From an uncultured Selenomonadales bacterium (GTDB taxonomy: Bacteria > Bacillota > Negativicutes > Selenomonadales > Selenomonadaceae), in NCBI GenBank assembly GCA_937910665.1, contig CALEPR010000110.1, positions 1 to 50,088 on the forward strand: DNA of 50,088 nucleotides. Direction: 5' to 3'. A model generated the notes under the pieces. That model saw only the letters and a list, made by a program, of their open reading frames with translations, was not told the DNA's origin and made no database searches. The position numbers and the translations under genes were made by a program. This document shows, piece by piece, positions 32,802-41,201 of the stretch (positions are counted from its first letter, which is position 1; the number at the start of each line of letters is the position of its first letter).

Positions 32802-33551
32802 ATGGCTGATAAAAAAGTTAGATTTATTATAGAGCGTCAGGACGATGCCAACTCAAAACCTTACATCCAAGAATTTGACGTTGATTATCGCCCGGGACTG
32901 AATGTAGTTGCCGCGCTCATGGAAATTCAAAAAAATCCTGTCACTGTCGATGGCAAAAAAGTTCCTCCTGTAGTTTGGGAGTGTAACTGTCTTGAAAAAG
33001 TTTGCGGCGCGTGCATGATGGTTATCAATGGCAAAGCGCGTCAGGCTTGCTGTGCGTTGGTTGATGAAATTGAACAGCCGATTCACCTGCAGCCGGCGAG
33101 AACTTTTCCTGTGATTCGTGACTTACTGATTGACAGATCTGTAATGTTTGAAAGTTTGAAAAAAATCATGGGCTGGGTCGAACTCGACGGCTCTTGGGAT
33201 GTTAAAGACGCGCCGATTCAAAATCCATACACAGCGCAGACAGCTTATGAAATTTCTCACTGCATGACTTGCGGCTGCTGCTTGGAGGCTTGTCCAAATG
33301 TCGGACCTCAATCAGATTTCATTGGTCCTGCTCCGACTGTTCAGGCTTATCTGTTTAATCTTCATCCGCTCGGAAAATTCGACGCTCCGAAACGCTTAAA
33401 TGCTTTAATGGAAAAAGGCGGAATTACAAGTTGCGGAAATTCACAAAACTGCGTTGAAGTTTGTCCTAAGTCGATTAAACTTACAACTTACCTCGCGCAA
33501 CTCAATCGCGACGTAAACAAGCAAGCGTTGAAAAATATCTTCAACTTCTAA
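32802..33551 (+). CDS. sdhB: Succinate dehydrogenase/fumarate reductase iron-sulfur subunit
   Basis: The 249-residue protein has plant-ferredoxin-like cysteines for 2Fe-2S (VWECNCLEKVCGACMMVING and a following C) and two C-terminal clusters (CMTCGCCLEACP and SCGNSQNCVEVCP) for 4Fe-4S and 3Fe-4S. It links the flavoprotein to the membrane cytochrome. AAGAGGAGG lies before the ATG. It ends the operon; transposon debris follows. Confidence 0.95.
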   Translation: MADKKVRFIIERQDDANSKPYIQEFDVDYRPGLNVVAALMEIQKNPVTVDGKKVPPVVWECNCLEKVCGACMMVINGKARQACCALVDEIEQPIHLQPARTFPVIRDLLIDRSVMFESLKKIMGWVELDGSWDVKDAPIQNPYTAQTAYEISHCMTCGCCLEACPNVGPQSDFIGPAPTVQAYLFNLHPLGKFDAPKRLNALMEKGGITSCGNSQNCVEVCPKSIKLTTYLAQLNRDVNKQALKNIFNF

Positions 33552-33829
33552 AATTGAAATTGAAAATCGCAGATAAAAAAATTTTCCTCCGATATGGAGG
33601 ATTCAGACTGTAAACAAAGTCCTTTTCAACCAGGTTTGAGAGGGGCTTTATTTTTAGGATGAGTAAAAATTTCAGGAAAAGAAAAAGTACTGTACGCTTT
33701 TTCAAGGCCAATTCAAAAACTCTTTCAATAGTTTCCTTGCGTTTTTTCTATTACTACGGCGATTAAAATTCTCCAAAAAATTTTTATAGTTCTTTGAGTA
33801 AAATAAAGTTTTTACAAACATATTTGCAT

Positions 33830-33979
33830 TTATGGTCGACGGAATAATAGTTCGTCGTAAATAAAATCGAAATCTATTCCCTTGTCTATAATTCTCAACA
33901 AATGATTTTCCGGCACGAGTTCTTCCAAACTGATTGTTACGTTTTCATTTTGCAAACGCCTGTCTTTTTTGCGATACAT
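33830..33979 (-). pseudogene. 5' fragment of an IS1182-like transposase gene (copy 1)
   Basis: The minus strand reads MYRKKDRRLQNENVTISLEE, then LVPENHLLRIIDKGIDFDF, and stops after 49 codons. The pattern 'SLEELVPxNHLLRxID' is the N-terminus of IS1182-family transposases. The rest of the gene is missing. A nearly identical fragment lies inverted at 38857-39012. Confidence 0.7.
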
Positions 33980-33983
33980 AAAA

Positions 33984-34022
33984 AACACCTCCCGACTATT
34001 TTATATCACATCGGAAGGTGTT
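33984..34022. terminator. Hairpin before the transposase fragment (copy 1)
   Basis: AACACCTCCCGA (33984-33995) and TCGGAAGGTGTT (34011-34022) pair with one mismatch and carry A/T runs on both sides. It could act as a terminator in either direction. It lies immediately upstream of the transposase ATG and may block incoming transcription, or end the transcript of the binding-protein gene at 34095. Confidence 0.6.
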
Positions 34023-34094
34023 TTTCCACTTTTGTCTACAGTCTGTCTCAACCGAAGTTGAGAAAAAATTTTTTATGCTCGGCAAAAATTTTTT

Positions 34095-35126
34095 TTACTT
34101 GAACAGCTCGGAAAATTTTTTAATTGTGTCCTCCTTGAACGGCAAAATTTCTGTGTAGCTGACTTTGATTCCATTCTTCAAAGCATCTTCAGGAGCAGGC
34201 AAATTATATTTCTCCGGCATCGTAATATCCGTGCGAACAGGGACAGTTCCTGCGTCGGCAACTTTTTGCTGTGCCTCTTGACTGAGCAAATATTCTACAA
34301 AATTTTTTGCGACTTCTTTATTGGTCGAGTCTTTGAAAATTGCAACAGGACTCGGCACCATTAAAAGTTCGGGAGGATAGACAAGTTTCAAGTGACCGCC
34401 TTTGTCAATTTTTCCTGCGGTTATGTAATCGACACCAAGACAAGCGTTCAAAGTTCCTGCCGCAGTTTCGTCAATGACTTGACTTGAGCCTTTGCCTTTT
34501 TTGGAACCGTTTCCGCGAAGTCTTTCAAAATAATTCCAACCGAATTGTTTTTCCAAAAGCGCGACGCTCATGTAAGAAGTTCCCGAAAGTGCGGGGTCGG
34601 CAATTCCGAAAGCATCTTTGTAAGTCGGACTGGTCGCAAGTTCTTCCCACGCAGTCGGAGGAGTTTCAACTTTGTCTGTGTTGATGACAATTCCTAAAGT
34701 TCCGAGACGCGCCGCAGTGAATGAACCGTCGTAGTCGTCGAAAGGATTCAAAAGTTCATCAAAAACTTTCGGCTTGTAAACTTCCAATAAACCTTCGTCC
34801 TTCATTTCATAGAAGTCTGGAACTTCGCTGGTCCAAATTATGTCAGCCATAATTTTTCCGCTCTGTCTTTCGGCGGCAACTTTCGACATTAACTTTCCTG
34901 CGCCGCCGGACTGATAGTCAACGTCAATGTCAGGATATTTTTTCTGGAAACCTTCGACAATTCCGCCGATTAAATTTTCCTTCATGGAAGTGTAGATTAA
35001 AAGTTTTTTTCCTGAACTTCCCGAAATCGAACTTGAATCAGTCGAGGTTTCTCCGCAACCGCCAACTAAAGTTGCAAAAATCAAAACTGCCGCCAATGCG
35101 ATTGTCGAAAAAATTTTACTTTTCAT
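34095..35126 (-). CDS. Iron-type ABC transporter substrate-binding lipoprotein, without its transporter
   Basis: The 343-residue protein has a lipoprotein signal (LIFATLVGGCGETS, lipid Cys about 24) and the periplasmic-binding fold of the Fe3+/2-aminoethylphosphonate group: LLIYTSMKENLIGGIVEGFQKKYP, DIIWTSEVPDFYEMKDEGLL, then FGIADPALSGTSYMSVALL. These proteins deliver ferric iron or an organic phosphonate to an ABC importer. No permease or ATPase gene flanks it; the neighbours are a chemoreceptor and transposon debris. The ligand cannot be told. Confidence 0.85.
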   Translation of the reverse strand: MKSKIFSTIALAAVLIFATLVGGCGETSTDSSSISGSSGKKLLIYTSMKENLIGGIVEGFQKKYPDIDVDYQSGGAGKLMSKVAAERQSGKIMADIIWTSEVPDFYEMKDEGLLEVYKPKVFDELLNPFDDYDGSFTAARLGTLGIVINTDKVETPPTAWEELATSPTYKDAFGIADPALSGTSYMSVALLEKQFGWNYFERLRGNGSKKGKGSSQVIDETAAGTLNACLGVDYITAGKIDKGGHLKLVYPPELLMVPSPVAIFKDSTNKEVAKNFVEYLLSQEAQQKVADAGTVPVRTDITMPEKYNLPAPEDALKNGIKVSYTEILPFKEDTIKKFSELFK

Positions 35127-35143
35127 CTTTCCACCTTCTAACC

Positions 35144-35182
35144 TTTAAACTTAAACTTTAAACTTAAACTTTAAACTTTAAA
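35144..35182. repeat. Short direct repeats TTTAAACTTAAAC
   Basis: Between the chemoreceptor stop and the start of the binding-protein gene the sequence repeats TAAACTTAAACTT-like units about three times, partly overlapping the chemoreceptor's last codons. Probably slippage of a simple sequence; no function is evident. Confidence 0.5.
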
Positions 35183-37162
35183 TTTGCCAATAGCGTCTTG
35201 CATTTCGCTCGCCAAGTCTGCTAAGCTGTGACTTGCCGCCGCAATTTCCTGATTCGATGCTGACTGCGATTGTGTTGAATCTGAAATTGTTTGAGTGTTG
35301 TCCGCCGTCTGCTTGCTGACTTCGTCAATGGAATCGACAGCCGCAACAATATTTTTTGCGCCGTTGTTGACTGTCTGAACCGAATTGTTAATCTGATCCA
35401 TTTGCGAATTTATGCCGTTGACTTTGTCCAGAATGTCTGTGAATTGGTGACCGACTTCGTTAATAGCTTTCGTGCCGGCTTGAACTTCCTGAGTTCCGAC
35501 AGCCATCGAGTCGACAGCTTGAGCAGCATCTTCCTGAATCGAAGTGATGCGCTGTTTAATTTTTTCTGCGGACTCTTGGGAACTGGTTGCAAGTTTTCTG
35601 ACTTCCTCAGCGACGACTGCAAAACCTCTGCCGTGTTCACCTGCGCGAGCCGCCTCGATCGCCGCATTGAGCGCAAGCAAATTTGTCTGCTCCGCAATTC
35701 CTGAAATTTCCTCGACAATCTGTCCGATCTGTTTGGAATTTTCTCCGAGCTTTTTAATGACTTCCGCAGAGGCAAGAACCGCCTTTTCAATGTTCGACAT
35801 TTTTTCAACGGCTTCTTTCATCAAAGCCGAGCCGCCTTGTGCCGCATCTGCCATCGCGATCGATTCAGCTTTAACATTTTTAGATTTTTCAGCCATCGCG
35901 GTTATGTCGTTGAAGACCAGATCGACAGAATTTTTCGCGCCCGTGACATCTTCAAGTTGTCTGTCCATATTTCCTGAAACTTGTCCGACAGCCTCCGCGA
36001 CGCTAACCGACGCATCGGCAGATTGCTGAGCCGACGCTGTTAATTCTTCCGACGCAGCAGAAACCTGTTCAGCAGTCGTCGCCATCTTTGTTATCAGCGA
36101 GCGCAGATTATGACTCATCACATTAAATGCATTTGTCAGACTTCCAATTTCGTCCGCATAATCAACCGGCAAGTCATCCACTTTCAAATTTCCGTCAGCC
36201 AACTGTTTTGCCTGTCCTTCCAATTTCAAAATAGGTCCTGAAATTGAACTTGCAAATTTCATGCAGAAAAGCAAAATTATAATTAAGCCGACAATCGTCA
36301 TCGCTGCAAAAATGTATTTAACTCTGGTAAGCGACGCAAAAACAACATCAGTAGGCACGGTGAAACCGATAATCCATTTTGTTGCAGGAATATTTGCGTA
36401 GCTGAAAACAACTTCAGTTTCGCCATCGCCTACAATGCAAGTGAAAGTTCCTGAATCAGTTGTCAAAATTTGATTTAAATGTTCCGGTGTGTCGATAACA
36501 TCTTTCAAATTTTTAACATTCTGCAAAGTTGATGAGGCAGTTGCAATTATATTTCCTTCGTGATCCATGAAAGTTGCCGAACCTTCGCCGTGATATTTAA
36601 TTTTTTCTGCCTGTTCTTTCATAACGTCGAGAGCCAAGTCTGTGCAAACTGCGCCGACGAATTGTCCGTTAGCTTTTACAGGCGTGACGATGGAAACGAC
36701 ATTTTGTTTTGTATTGCTGTCAACGTAAGGCGAAGTGAACATAAAAGCATCGGAAGATGATTTCATATTTTGATACCAGCCGCGAGTGCGTGGGTCAAGC
36801 GAAGTCAAACCAAGTTGATAACTTGTAAAAGTGCCGTCCTCCAAACCAATTCCGACATCGATAATTTCTTTGTCATGACTTCCCAGCGACATATGCGACT
36901 GATCTTTCAGTTTTGTGTAGTCGCCGTTAAAAGTTGTCATCAAATTTCCTTCAGCCACTGCGATGGAAACTCTCTGCGCCAACCAGCCATCCATGTCCAC
37001 AGCAGCTTTTTCGATAGTCACCACGACTTCGCTGTAAACACTTTCGGAAAGATTGTCTGACGCAGTAATGTATCCGAAACAAGATATTATGACCATAAAA
37101 ATGCCGACAACCGCAGTTAACACGGTAAATTTTCCTTTAATTTTAATGTCCTTGAAACTCAC
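35171..37162 (-). CDS. Methyl-accepting chemotaxis protein with a Cache sensor domain
   Basis: The 663-residue protein has a membrane helix at about 10-30, a dCache-type outer domain to about 275 (DPRTRGWYQNMKSSSDAFM, SPYVDSNTKQNVVSIVTPV), a second helix (about 285-305), HAMP, and a cytoplasmic signalling domain with the conserved tip NLLALNAAIEAARAGEHGRG followed by FAVVAEEVRKLA. It senses an external small molecule and signals to CheA/CheW. The start is GTG. The binding-protein gene follows 44 bases downstream, so its ligand might be relayed, but that is speculative. Confidence 0.93.
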   Translation of the reverse strand: MSFKDIKIKGKFTVLTAVVGIFMVIISCFGYITASDNLSESVYSEVVVTIEKAAVDMDGWLAQRVSIAVAEGNLMTTFNGDYTKLKDQSHMSLGSHDKEIIDVGIGLEDGTFTSYQLGLTSLDPRTRGWYQNMKSSSDAFMFTSPYVDSNTKQNVVSIVTPVKANGQFVGAVCTDLALDVMKEQAEKIKYHGEGSATFMDHEGNIIATASSTLQNVKNLKDVIDTPEHLNQILTTDSGTFTCIVGDGETEVVFSYANIPATKWIIGFTVPTDVVFASLTRVKYIFAAMTIVGLIIILLFCMKFASSISGPILKLEGQAKQLADGNLKVDDLPVDYADEIGSLTNAFNVMSHNLRSLITKMATTAEQVSAASEELTASAQQSADASVSVAEAVGQVSGNMDRQLEDVTGAKNSVDLVFNDITAMAEKSKNVKAESIAMADAAQGGSALMKEAVEKMSNIEKAVLASAEVIKKLGENSKQIGQIVEEISGIAEQTNLLALNAAIEAARAGEHGRGFAVVAEEVRKLATSSQESAEKIKQRITSIQEDAAQAVDSMAVGTQEVQAGTKAINEVGHQFTDILDKVNGINSQMDQINNSVQTVNNGAKNIVAAVDSIDEVSKQTADNTQTISDSTQSQSASNQEIAAASHSLADLASEMQDAIGKFKV

Positions 37163-37306
37163 TTACAAAACTCCCTTCAAAAAATAAACTTCAAAATACT
37201 GTAACAGCGTTTCAATAACGTTTCAATGATTTAGGAATATTTTTTCAACAAGTTAAAAATTTTTCCTGCGTCTTTCGAGGGAAAAATTTTAAAAAAAACA
37301 ATTCGC

Positions 37307-38437
37307 CTATCTTTTGTAGTCGGCAAAAAAATTTTCGCGAAATTTTTCAAATCTGTCCTCAAGGATTGATTGTCGCATCTCCGACATAAATTTTTGCAAA
37401 TATCTTAAATTGTGCAAAGTCAAAAGTCGCAGACCAAAAATTTCCTCTGCGCGAATTAAATGTCTGACGTAGGCGCGAGTAAAATTATTTCTGCAGGCAT
37501 AACAATCGCAATCATTTTCCAACGGCGAAAAATCTTCCGCGAAGGCAGAATTTTTCATGACAAGCCGACCGCTTGCCGAAGTTTTTGGAGAAACCATCGC
37601 CATTCCATTTCTCGCGACGCGAGTCGGAAAAACGCAGTCAAACATATCAATTCCGCGCAGAACTCCTTCAATCAAATGATCGGGCGTGCCGACTCCCATT
37701 AAGTAACGCGCTTTATTTTCCGGCAAAAATTTTGTGGAAACTTCCAACATTTGATACATCATTTCTTTCGATTCTCCGACGCTCAAGCCGCCGACGGCAC
37801 AGCCTGCAAAATTCATCGAGCCTATAATTTTCGCGCTCTCCTCTCGCAAATCGGAGAACATTCCGCCTTGACAAATTCCGAAAAGCCCCTGAGTTTTGGA
37901 AGTCGCCGCCTTTAAACTTCTTTCCGCCCAACGATGAGTGCGTTCTGTAGATTTTTTTGCGTAATCGTAATCGACAGGATAGGGAATACATTCGTCAAAC
38001 GCCATCATAATATCAGAGCCAAGTTTCATTTGCGTTTCAACAGAAATCTCCGGCGACAAAAATTTTTTCGTGCCGTCAATATGAGATCGAAAAGTTACGC
38101 CGTCCTCAGAAATTTTTCTGAGTTCTCCCAAACTGAAAACTTGAAAGCCGCCGCTGTCAGTTAAAATTCCTCTCGACCAATTCATAAATTTATGAAGTCC
38201 TCCGGCTTTCTGAATTAAATCTGCGCCCGGTCTCAAAAATAAATGATAAGTGTTTCCCAAAATTATCCCTGCGCCCAAGTCCTCAAGTTCGTCCGGCGAA
38301 ACGGCTTTAACAGTTGCCTGAGTTCCGACAGGCATAAAAATCGGCGTTAAAAAATCTCCGTGTGGCGTGTGCAAAATTCCTGCGCGGGCTCCGGTAAATT
38401 TGTCTTTGTGAATCAGTTCATAATCTATTGCCGTCAA
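37307..38437 (-). CDS. tgt: Queuine/preQ1 tRNA-ribosyltransferase
   Basis: This 376-residue barrel enzyme has ILTDSGGFQVFSLGEL, MAFDECIPYPVDYDYA, the GGLSVGESKEMMYQML loop, MGVGTPDHLIEGVLRGIDMFDCVFPTR in two blocks, and zinc ligands DCDCYACRNNFTRAYVRH. It exchanges guanine-34 for preQ1 in tRNAs with GUN anticodons. A TTG at 38437 gives the usual N-terminus (LTAIDYELI) and has AAAGGTGAG upstream; a GTG at 38449 lies in that site. With queC it shows that queuosine synthesis is encoded here. Confidence 0.94.
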   Translation of the reverse strand: MTAIDYELIHKDKFTGARAGILHTPHGDFLTPIFMPVGTQATVKAVSPDELEDLGAGIILGNTYHLFLRPGADLIQKAGGLHKFMNWSRGILTDSGGFQVFSLGELRKISEDGVTFRSHIDGTKKFLSPEISVETQMKLGSDIMMAFDECIPYPVDYDYAKKSTERTHRWAERSLKAATSKTQGLFGICQGGMFSDLREESAKIIGSMNFAGCAVGGLSVGESKEMMYQMLEVSTKFLPENKARYLMGVGTPDHLIEGVLRGIDMFDCVFPTRVARNGMAMVSPKTSASGRLVMKNSAFAEDFSPLENDCDCYACRNNFTRAYVRHLIRAEEIFGLRLLTLHNLRYLQKFMSEMRQSILEDRFEKFRENFFADYKR

Positions 38438-38577
38438 AAAATATCTCACCTTTCAAAAAAAAATTTCCGCCGAGCATTATAACATTTCCGACGCGAGAAC
38501 ACATATCAAAAAAATTTTTTCAGGAACTTCTAATAAATTTTTAATTTTCCTTAAAGTTTCTTTAATGAAAATTTCCG

Positions 38578-38772
38578 TTAATAGCAACGGAAAAACTCAA
38601 TAAATTTATGCCACAGAAAATGAGAAGCTTCACCAAACTTCTCGGAGAGTCTTTTGACGATGTTACCGATCGTCCGCATGGAGGTGAGGTCGTAGGCAGT
38701 AAAATGAAAACCTTCTTTCAAATCGTTTGGCGAAAAACCTATACCAAGTCGAACGTAAAAAAAAAGTGTTCT
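38578..38772 (-). pseudogene. Unidentified C-terminal gene fragment
   Basis: The minus frame reads VRLGIGFSPNDLKEGFHFT, AYDLTSMRTIGNIVKRLSEK and FGEASHFLWHKFIEF before a stop at 38578. Its composition and amphipathic pattern look like a real protein end, but there is no start and the frame is closed upstream at 38773. Given its neighbours it may come from a transposase or phage gene. I do not recognise it. Confidence 0.35.
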
Positions 38773-38789
38773 TCAAGTCGAAGAACACT
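38757..38789 (-). terminator. Intrinsic terminator hairpin
   Basis: AGTGTTCTTC (38765-38774) and GAAGAACACT (38780-38789) form a perfect 10-bp stem with a 5-nt loop, followed on the minus strand by nine T residues. It looks like a strong terminator, but no intact minus-strand gene lies upstream, so it is probably the end of a lost element. Confidence 0.65.
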
Positions 38790-38811
38790 CAGACGGTAGA
38801 CAAAAAAGGAA

Positions 38812-38850
38812 AACACCTTCCGATGTGATATAAAATAGTCGGGAGGTGTT
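38812..38850. terminator. Hairpin before the transposase fragment (copy 2)
   Basis: AACACCTTCCGA (38812-38823) and TCGGGAGGTGTT (38839-38850) repeat the hairpin at 33984-34022 in the opposite orientation. A T-run leads straight into the ATG at 38857. Conservation in both copies supports a role in shielding the transposase gene from readthrough. Confidence 0.6.
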
Positions 38851-38856
38851 TTTTTT

Positions 38857-39012
38857 ATGTATCGCAAAAAAGACAGGCGGTTGCAAAATGAAAACGTGAC
38901 AGTCAGTTTGGAAGAACTCGTGCCGCAAAATCATTTGTTGAGAATTATAGACAAAGCAATAAATTTCAATTTTATTACTTCGGCGATTAAAAATAACCAA
39001 AAAAATCTTTAA
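38857..39012 (+). pseudogene. 5' fragment of an IS1182-like transposase gene (copy 2)
   Basis: The frame reads MYRKKDRRLQNENVTVSLEE, then LVPQNHLLRIIDKAINFNF, and ends after 51 codons. It matches copy 1 (33830-33979, opposite strand) almost residue for residue up to 'NFNFI', then diverges into a short tail. The remaining catalytic part is absent. Confidence 0.7.
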
Positions 39013-39092
39013 GTCTTTTCAAGCTCCGTATATGCTCGTGATTTAATTTTTACGACGTGGGATTTATTGATGCCGGAGTAATATTTTACTTG

Positions 39093-39192
39093 GTCGAGAT
39101 TTTTATAAAAAACTTTGCAGACAAATTCATAACGCAGACAATTTTATTTAAATGTGGTTTAAAATCTATAAAAAATGTCTGCCAAAATTTTT
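39093..39192 (+). pseudogene. Relic of an integrase 3' end and element border
   Basis: This 100-base stretch matches, in inverted orientation, the last codons of the integrase gene and its downstream border at 43171-43279: GTCGAGATTTTTATAAAAA, GCAGACAAATTCATAACGCA and a final TAAAATCTATAAAAAATGTC block. An extra A breaks the old reading frame and nine bases are missing in the middle. It looks like the scar of an earlier related element. Confidence 0.75.
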
Positions 39193-39317
39193 TTTGCAAA
39201 AAATTTTTTAGTGATAACGCTTCGAGTTTGAAAAACTTTTTTTGTGGAGGTTGGCAGGTGAATTGCAAAGTTGGCAGAAATAAAATTTGATTCATAATTG
39301 AATGGAGGAAAATTTTG

Positions 39318-41186
39318 ATGAACAGAATCAGCGTATTTGTCAGGCGGCAGCGAATAAAAAAACTTGAACTGTGGACTATGCGCGCAATTCTAGTCGAGGC
39401 TTTTTTTCTTGCGCTGTTTCCGAGCGTGGCGGCGGCGGCAGTTTTGATCGGAATGATAACTTATTTTTTTCGGTTACAAATTGACAACAGATTCAAATTT
39501 CGGAGTCTGCCGTTTGATGTGCCTGTGATAATTTTTATTCTGTTCGGCGCGGTCAGCGTTTTCATGTCGCCTGCGCGAAGTTTTGAATTGATTTATAATT
39601 TTTTTGGAATAGTCGGCTTATATATTTTGACTTATATTTTGGTTGGACAAAATATTCGCTCTAAGGAGCAGATGATAAAACTTGCGAAGGCTTTGGCTCT
39701 GTCAGGATTTTTTGTTGTGATGTATGGCTACTTTCAATATATTTTTGGCGTGGATATTTCCGAAATGAAATGGGTGGACGGCGAAGCGTTTCCCGAACTT
39801 CGCAAGAGAATTTTTTCGACGCTGGAAAATCCAAATGTTTTGGCAGGATATTTAGATGTGATGATCTGTCTTGCGCTTGGAATGTTTTTGAAAATTTCCG
39901 GCAACACGCAAAAAATAATTTTGGTCGTGGTAATCGGAATGTTGACGGCTTGCTTGGCGATGACTTATTCTCGCGGCGCATTTTTGTCGATAGCGATTGT
40001 CTTTGTAATTTGCGGAATAGTTAAAGACCGACGACTTTTAATTTTGTTTGCAATTTTGACTGCGGCGATAATTTACAGCGACTCAACTTTTTTGCAAAGA
40101 ATTTTATCAATCTTCACGACTTCTGCAGATTCTTCTGAAGGACTTCGAATAGGAATTTGGGTGAGTACAATTTCAATGATCGCCGACCATCCTTTTGTAG
40201 GAATCGGCTGGGGCGCATTTAAATTTGTCTATCCTCAATACAATTATTATCTTGCTGACAATTCAATCACAATTTATCACGCACACAATCTTTTTTTGCA
40301 GACGGCGGCAGAGGTTGGAATTGTTGGAGCACTCGCTTACTTCTGGTACTTTTTTGCGACAATGTTTCAGTCGATAACTTTCAATCCCGGAGAAAAATAT
40401 TCCAAGCTCAAAAGCGACGCAAAAAATTTAGCCGCAAATGCAAAAAGTTCCGCCTTTCGCGACAAACTTGTTCAAGTTATTTTGACAAGCAAATTTTTGC
40501 AAACTTTGGCGAACAGCAAATCTTTGTTGACGGACAGAATGTCTGAACTTTCAAATAAAATTATGGATTGGTTTTCTTTCACGCCGAGCGAAAAAGATAT
40601 TCGCAAGTCCGGCAAGAGCGACGAAGATTTTTCCGACGCTGACATTGGCGAAGAAAATTTTCCCGAAATTAAGGAAGAAAAATTTTCTGACGCTGAAAAA
40701 ATTTCTGCCGAAAAAAATTCCGAACAGAAAGATAAAAAAATTTCTGCAGAAAAAAATTCCGAACAGAAAGATAAAAAAATTTCCGCAGAAAAAAATTCCG
40801 AACCTGAATTAGTTCACCATGAAGAATTGAAATGGAGTTCGCCGCCTTTGACGAGGGTCGAGCGGAAAAAGAAAGAGCGCGAAACCGAAGATTTAAATTC
40901 TAAAGTTGAAGGCGAAGAAAAAAATTCCGACGACGATGACAAAATGGATTTGCAAAGATTCGCCTCAGAAAAAGTTGAATTGTTTCCGCGAAAAATTTCA
41001 ATCCTGCGACTTACCGAAACTGAAATTGTCGACGGCTTGAGAGTGGGAATCGGCTTGACTTTTTTGTCGATGGCTCTGAACGGAATGAGCGACGATTTGC
41101 TTTTCAATATTCCAAGTTCAATTTTAATGTGGATGCTCGGCGCACTTTCTGCGGCGATAAAGTTGGAAGGAAAATCAGCGGATTGA
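39318..41186 (+). CDS. O-antigen ligase/polymerase-like membrane protein with a charged repeat insert
   Basis: The N-terminal 350 residues have about ten membrane helices and the Wzy_C/O-antigen-ligase pattern (RIFSTLENPNVLAGYLDVM, TYSRGAFLSIAIV, FVGIGWGAFKFVYPQY, IYHAHNLFLQTAAEVGIVG). Such proteins join polysaccharide to lipid A core or to other acceptors, or polymerise it. A hydrophilic, lysine/glutamate-rich region (about 365-570) contains tandem SAEKNSEQKDKK units. A last pair of hydrophobic segments ends the protein. The ATG at 39318 follows GGAGG; total 622 residues. It is followed by rex after 15 bases. Confidence 0.85.
   Translation: MNRISVFVRRQRIKKLELWTMRAILVEAFFLALFPSVAAAAVLIGMITYFFRLQIDNRFKFRSLPFDVPVIIFILFGAVSVFMSPARSFELIYNFFGIVGLYILTYILVGQNIRSKEQMIKLAKALALSGFFVVMYGYFQYIFGVDISEMKWVDGEAFPELRKRIFSTLENPNVLAGYLDVMICLALGMFLKISGNTQKIILVVVIGMLTACLAMTYSRGAFLSIAIVFVICGIVKDRRLLILFAILTAAIIYSDSTFLQRILSIFTTSADSSEGLRIGIWVSTISMIADHPFVGIGWGAFKFVYPQYNYYLADNSITIYHAHNLFLQTAAEVGIVGALAYFWYFFATMFQSITFNPGEKYSKLKSDAKNLAANAKSSAFRDKLVQVILTSKFLQTLANSKSLLTDRMSELSNKIMDWFSFTPSEKDIRKSGKSDEDFSDADIGEENFPEIKEEKFSDAEKISAEKNSEQKDKKISAEKNSEQKDKKISAEKNSEPELVHHEELKWSSPPLTRVERKKKERETEDLNSKVEGEEKNSDDDDKMDLQRFASEKVELFPRKISILRLTETEIVDGLRVGIGLTFLSMALNGMSDDLLFNIPSSILMWMLGALSAAIKLEGKSAD
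40696..40805 (+). repeat. Tandem 39-bp repeat inside the ligase-like gene
   Basis: About two and a half copies of a 39-bp unit encode KISAEKNSEQKDK. The wording (EKIS, EKNS) is strikingly like that of the jag linker repeat at 17279-17513 although the proteins are unrelated. Confidence 0.8.
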
Positions 41187-41201
41187 GGAGGAGAATTTTT
41201 T

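Larger units (their letters stand above)
33552..34094. other. Transposon debris downstream of sdhB
   Basis: This 540-base stretch has no intact gene. It contains the 5' end of a transposase gene on the minus strand (33830-33979) with its upstream hairpin. Further left the minus strand reads a possible transposase-like tail (LSNLVEKDFVYSLNPP) near 33590-33700. Short segments such as TTACTACGGCGATTAAAA (about 33752) recur near the second transposase fragment at 38979. The picture is decayed insertion sequences. Confidence 0.55.
38438..39317. other. Transposon and integrase debris between tgt and the ligase gene
   Basis: The 880-base gap holds no intact gene. It contains, in order, a coding-like minus-strand fragment (38578-38772), a minus-strand terminator, the hairpin and 5' fragment of an IS1182-like transposase, and a relic of the integrase 3' end (39093-39192). 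It appears to be a repeated landing site for mobile DNA. Confidence 0.6.

Noticed and set aside
35144..37240. CRISPR-like short repeats near 35150 and 37200
   Set aside because: The units are AT-rich, overlapping and lack unique spacers of regular length; simple sequence slippage.
33984..38850. Composite transposon bounded by the inverted transposase fragments
   Set aside because: Both fragments are only 5' ends without element termini, and the block contains tgt, a housekeeping gene. Independent decayed insertions are simpler.
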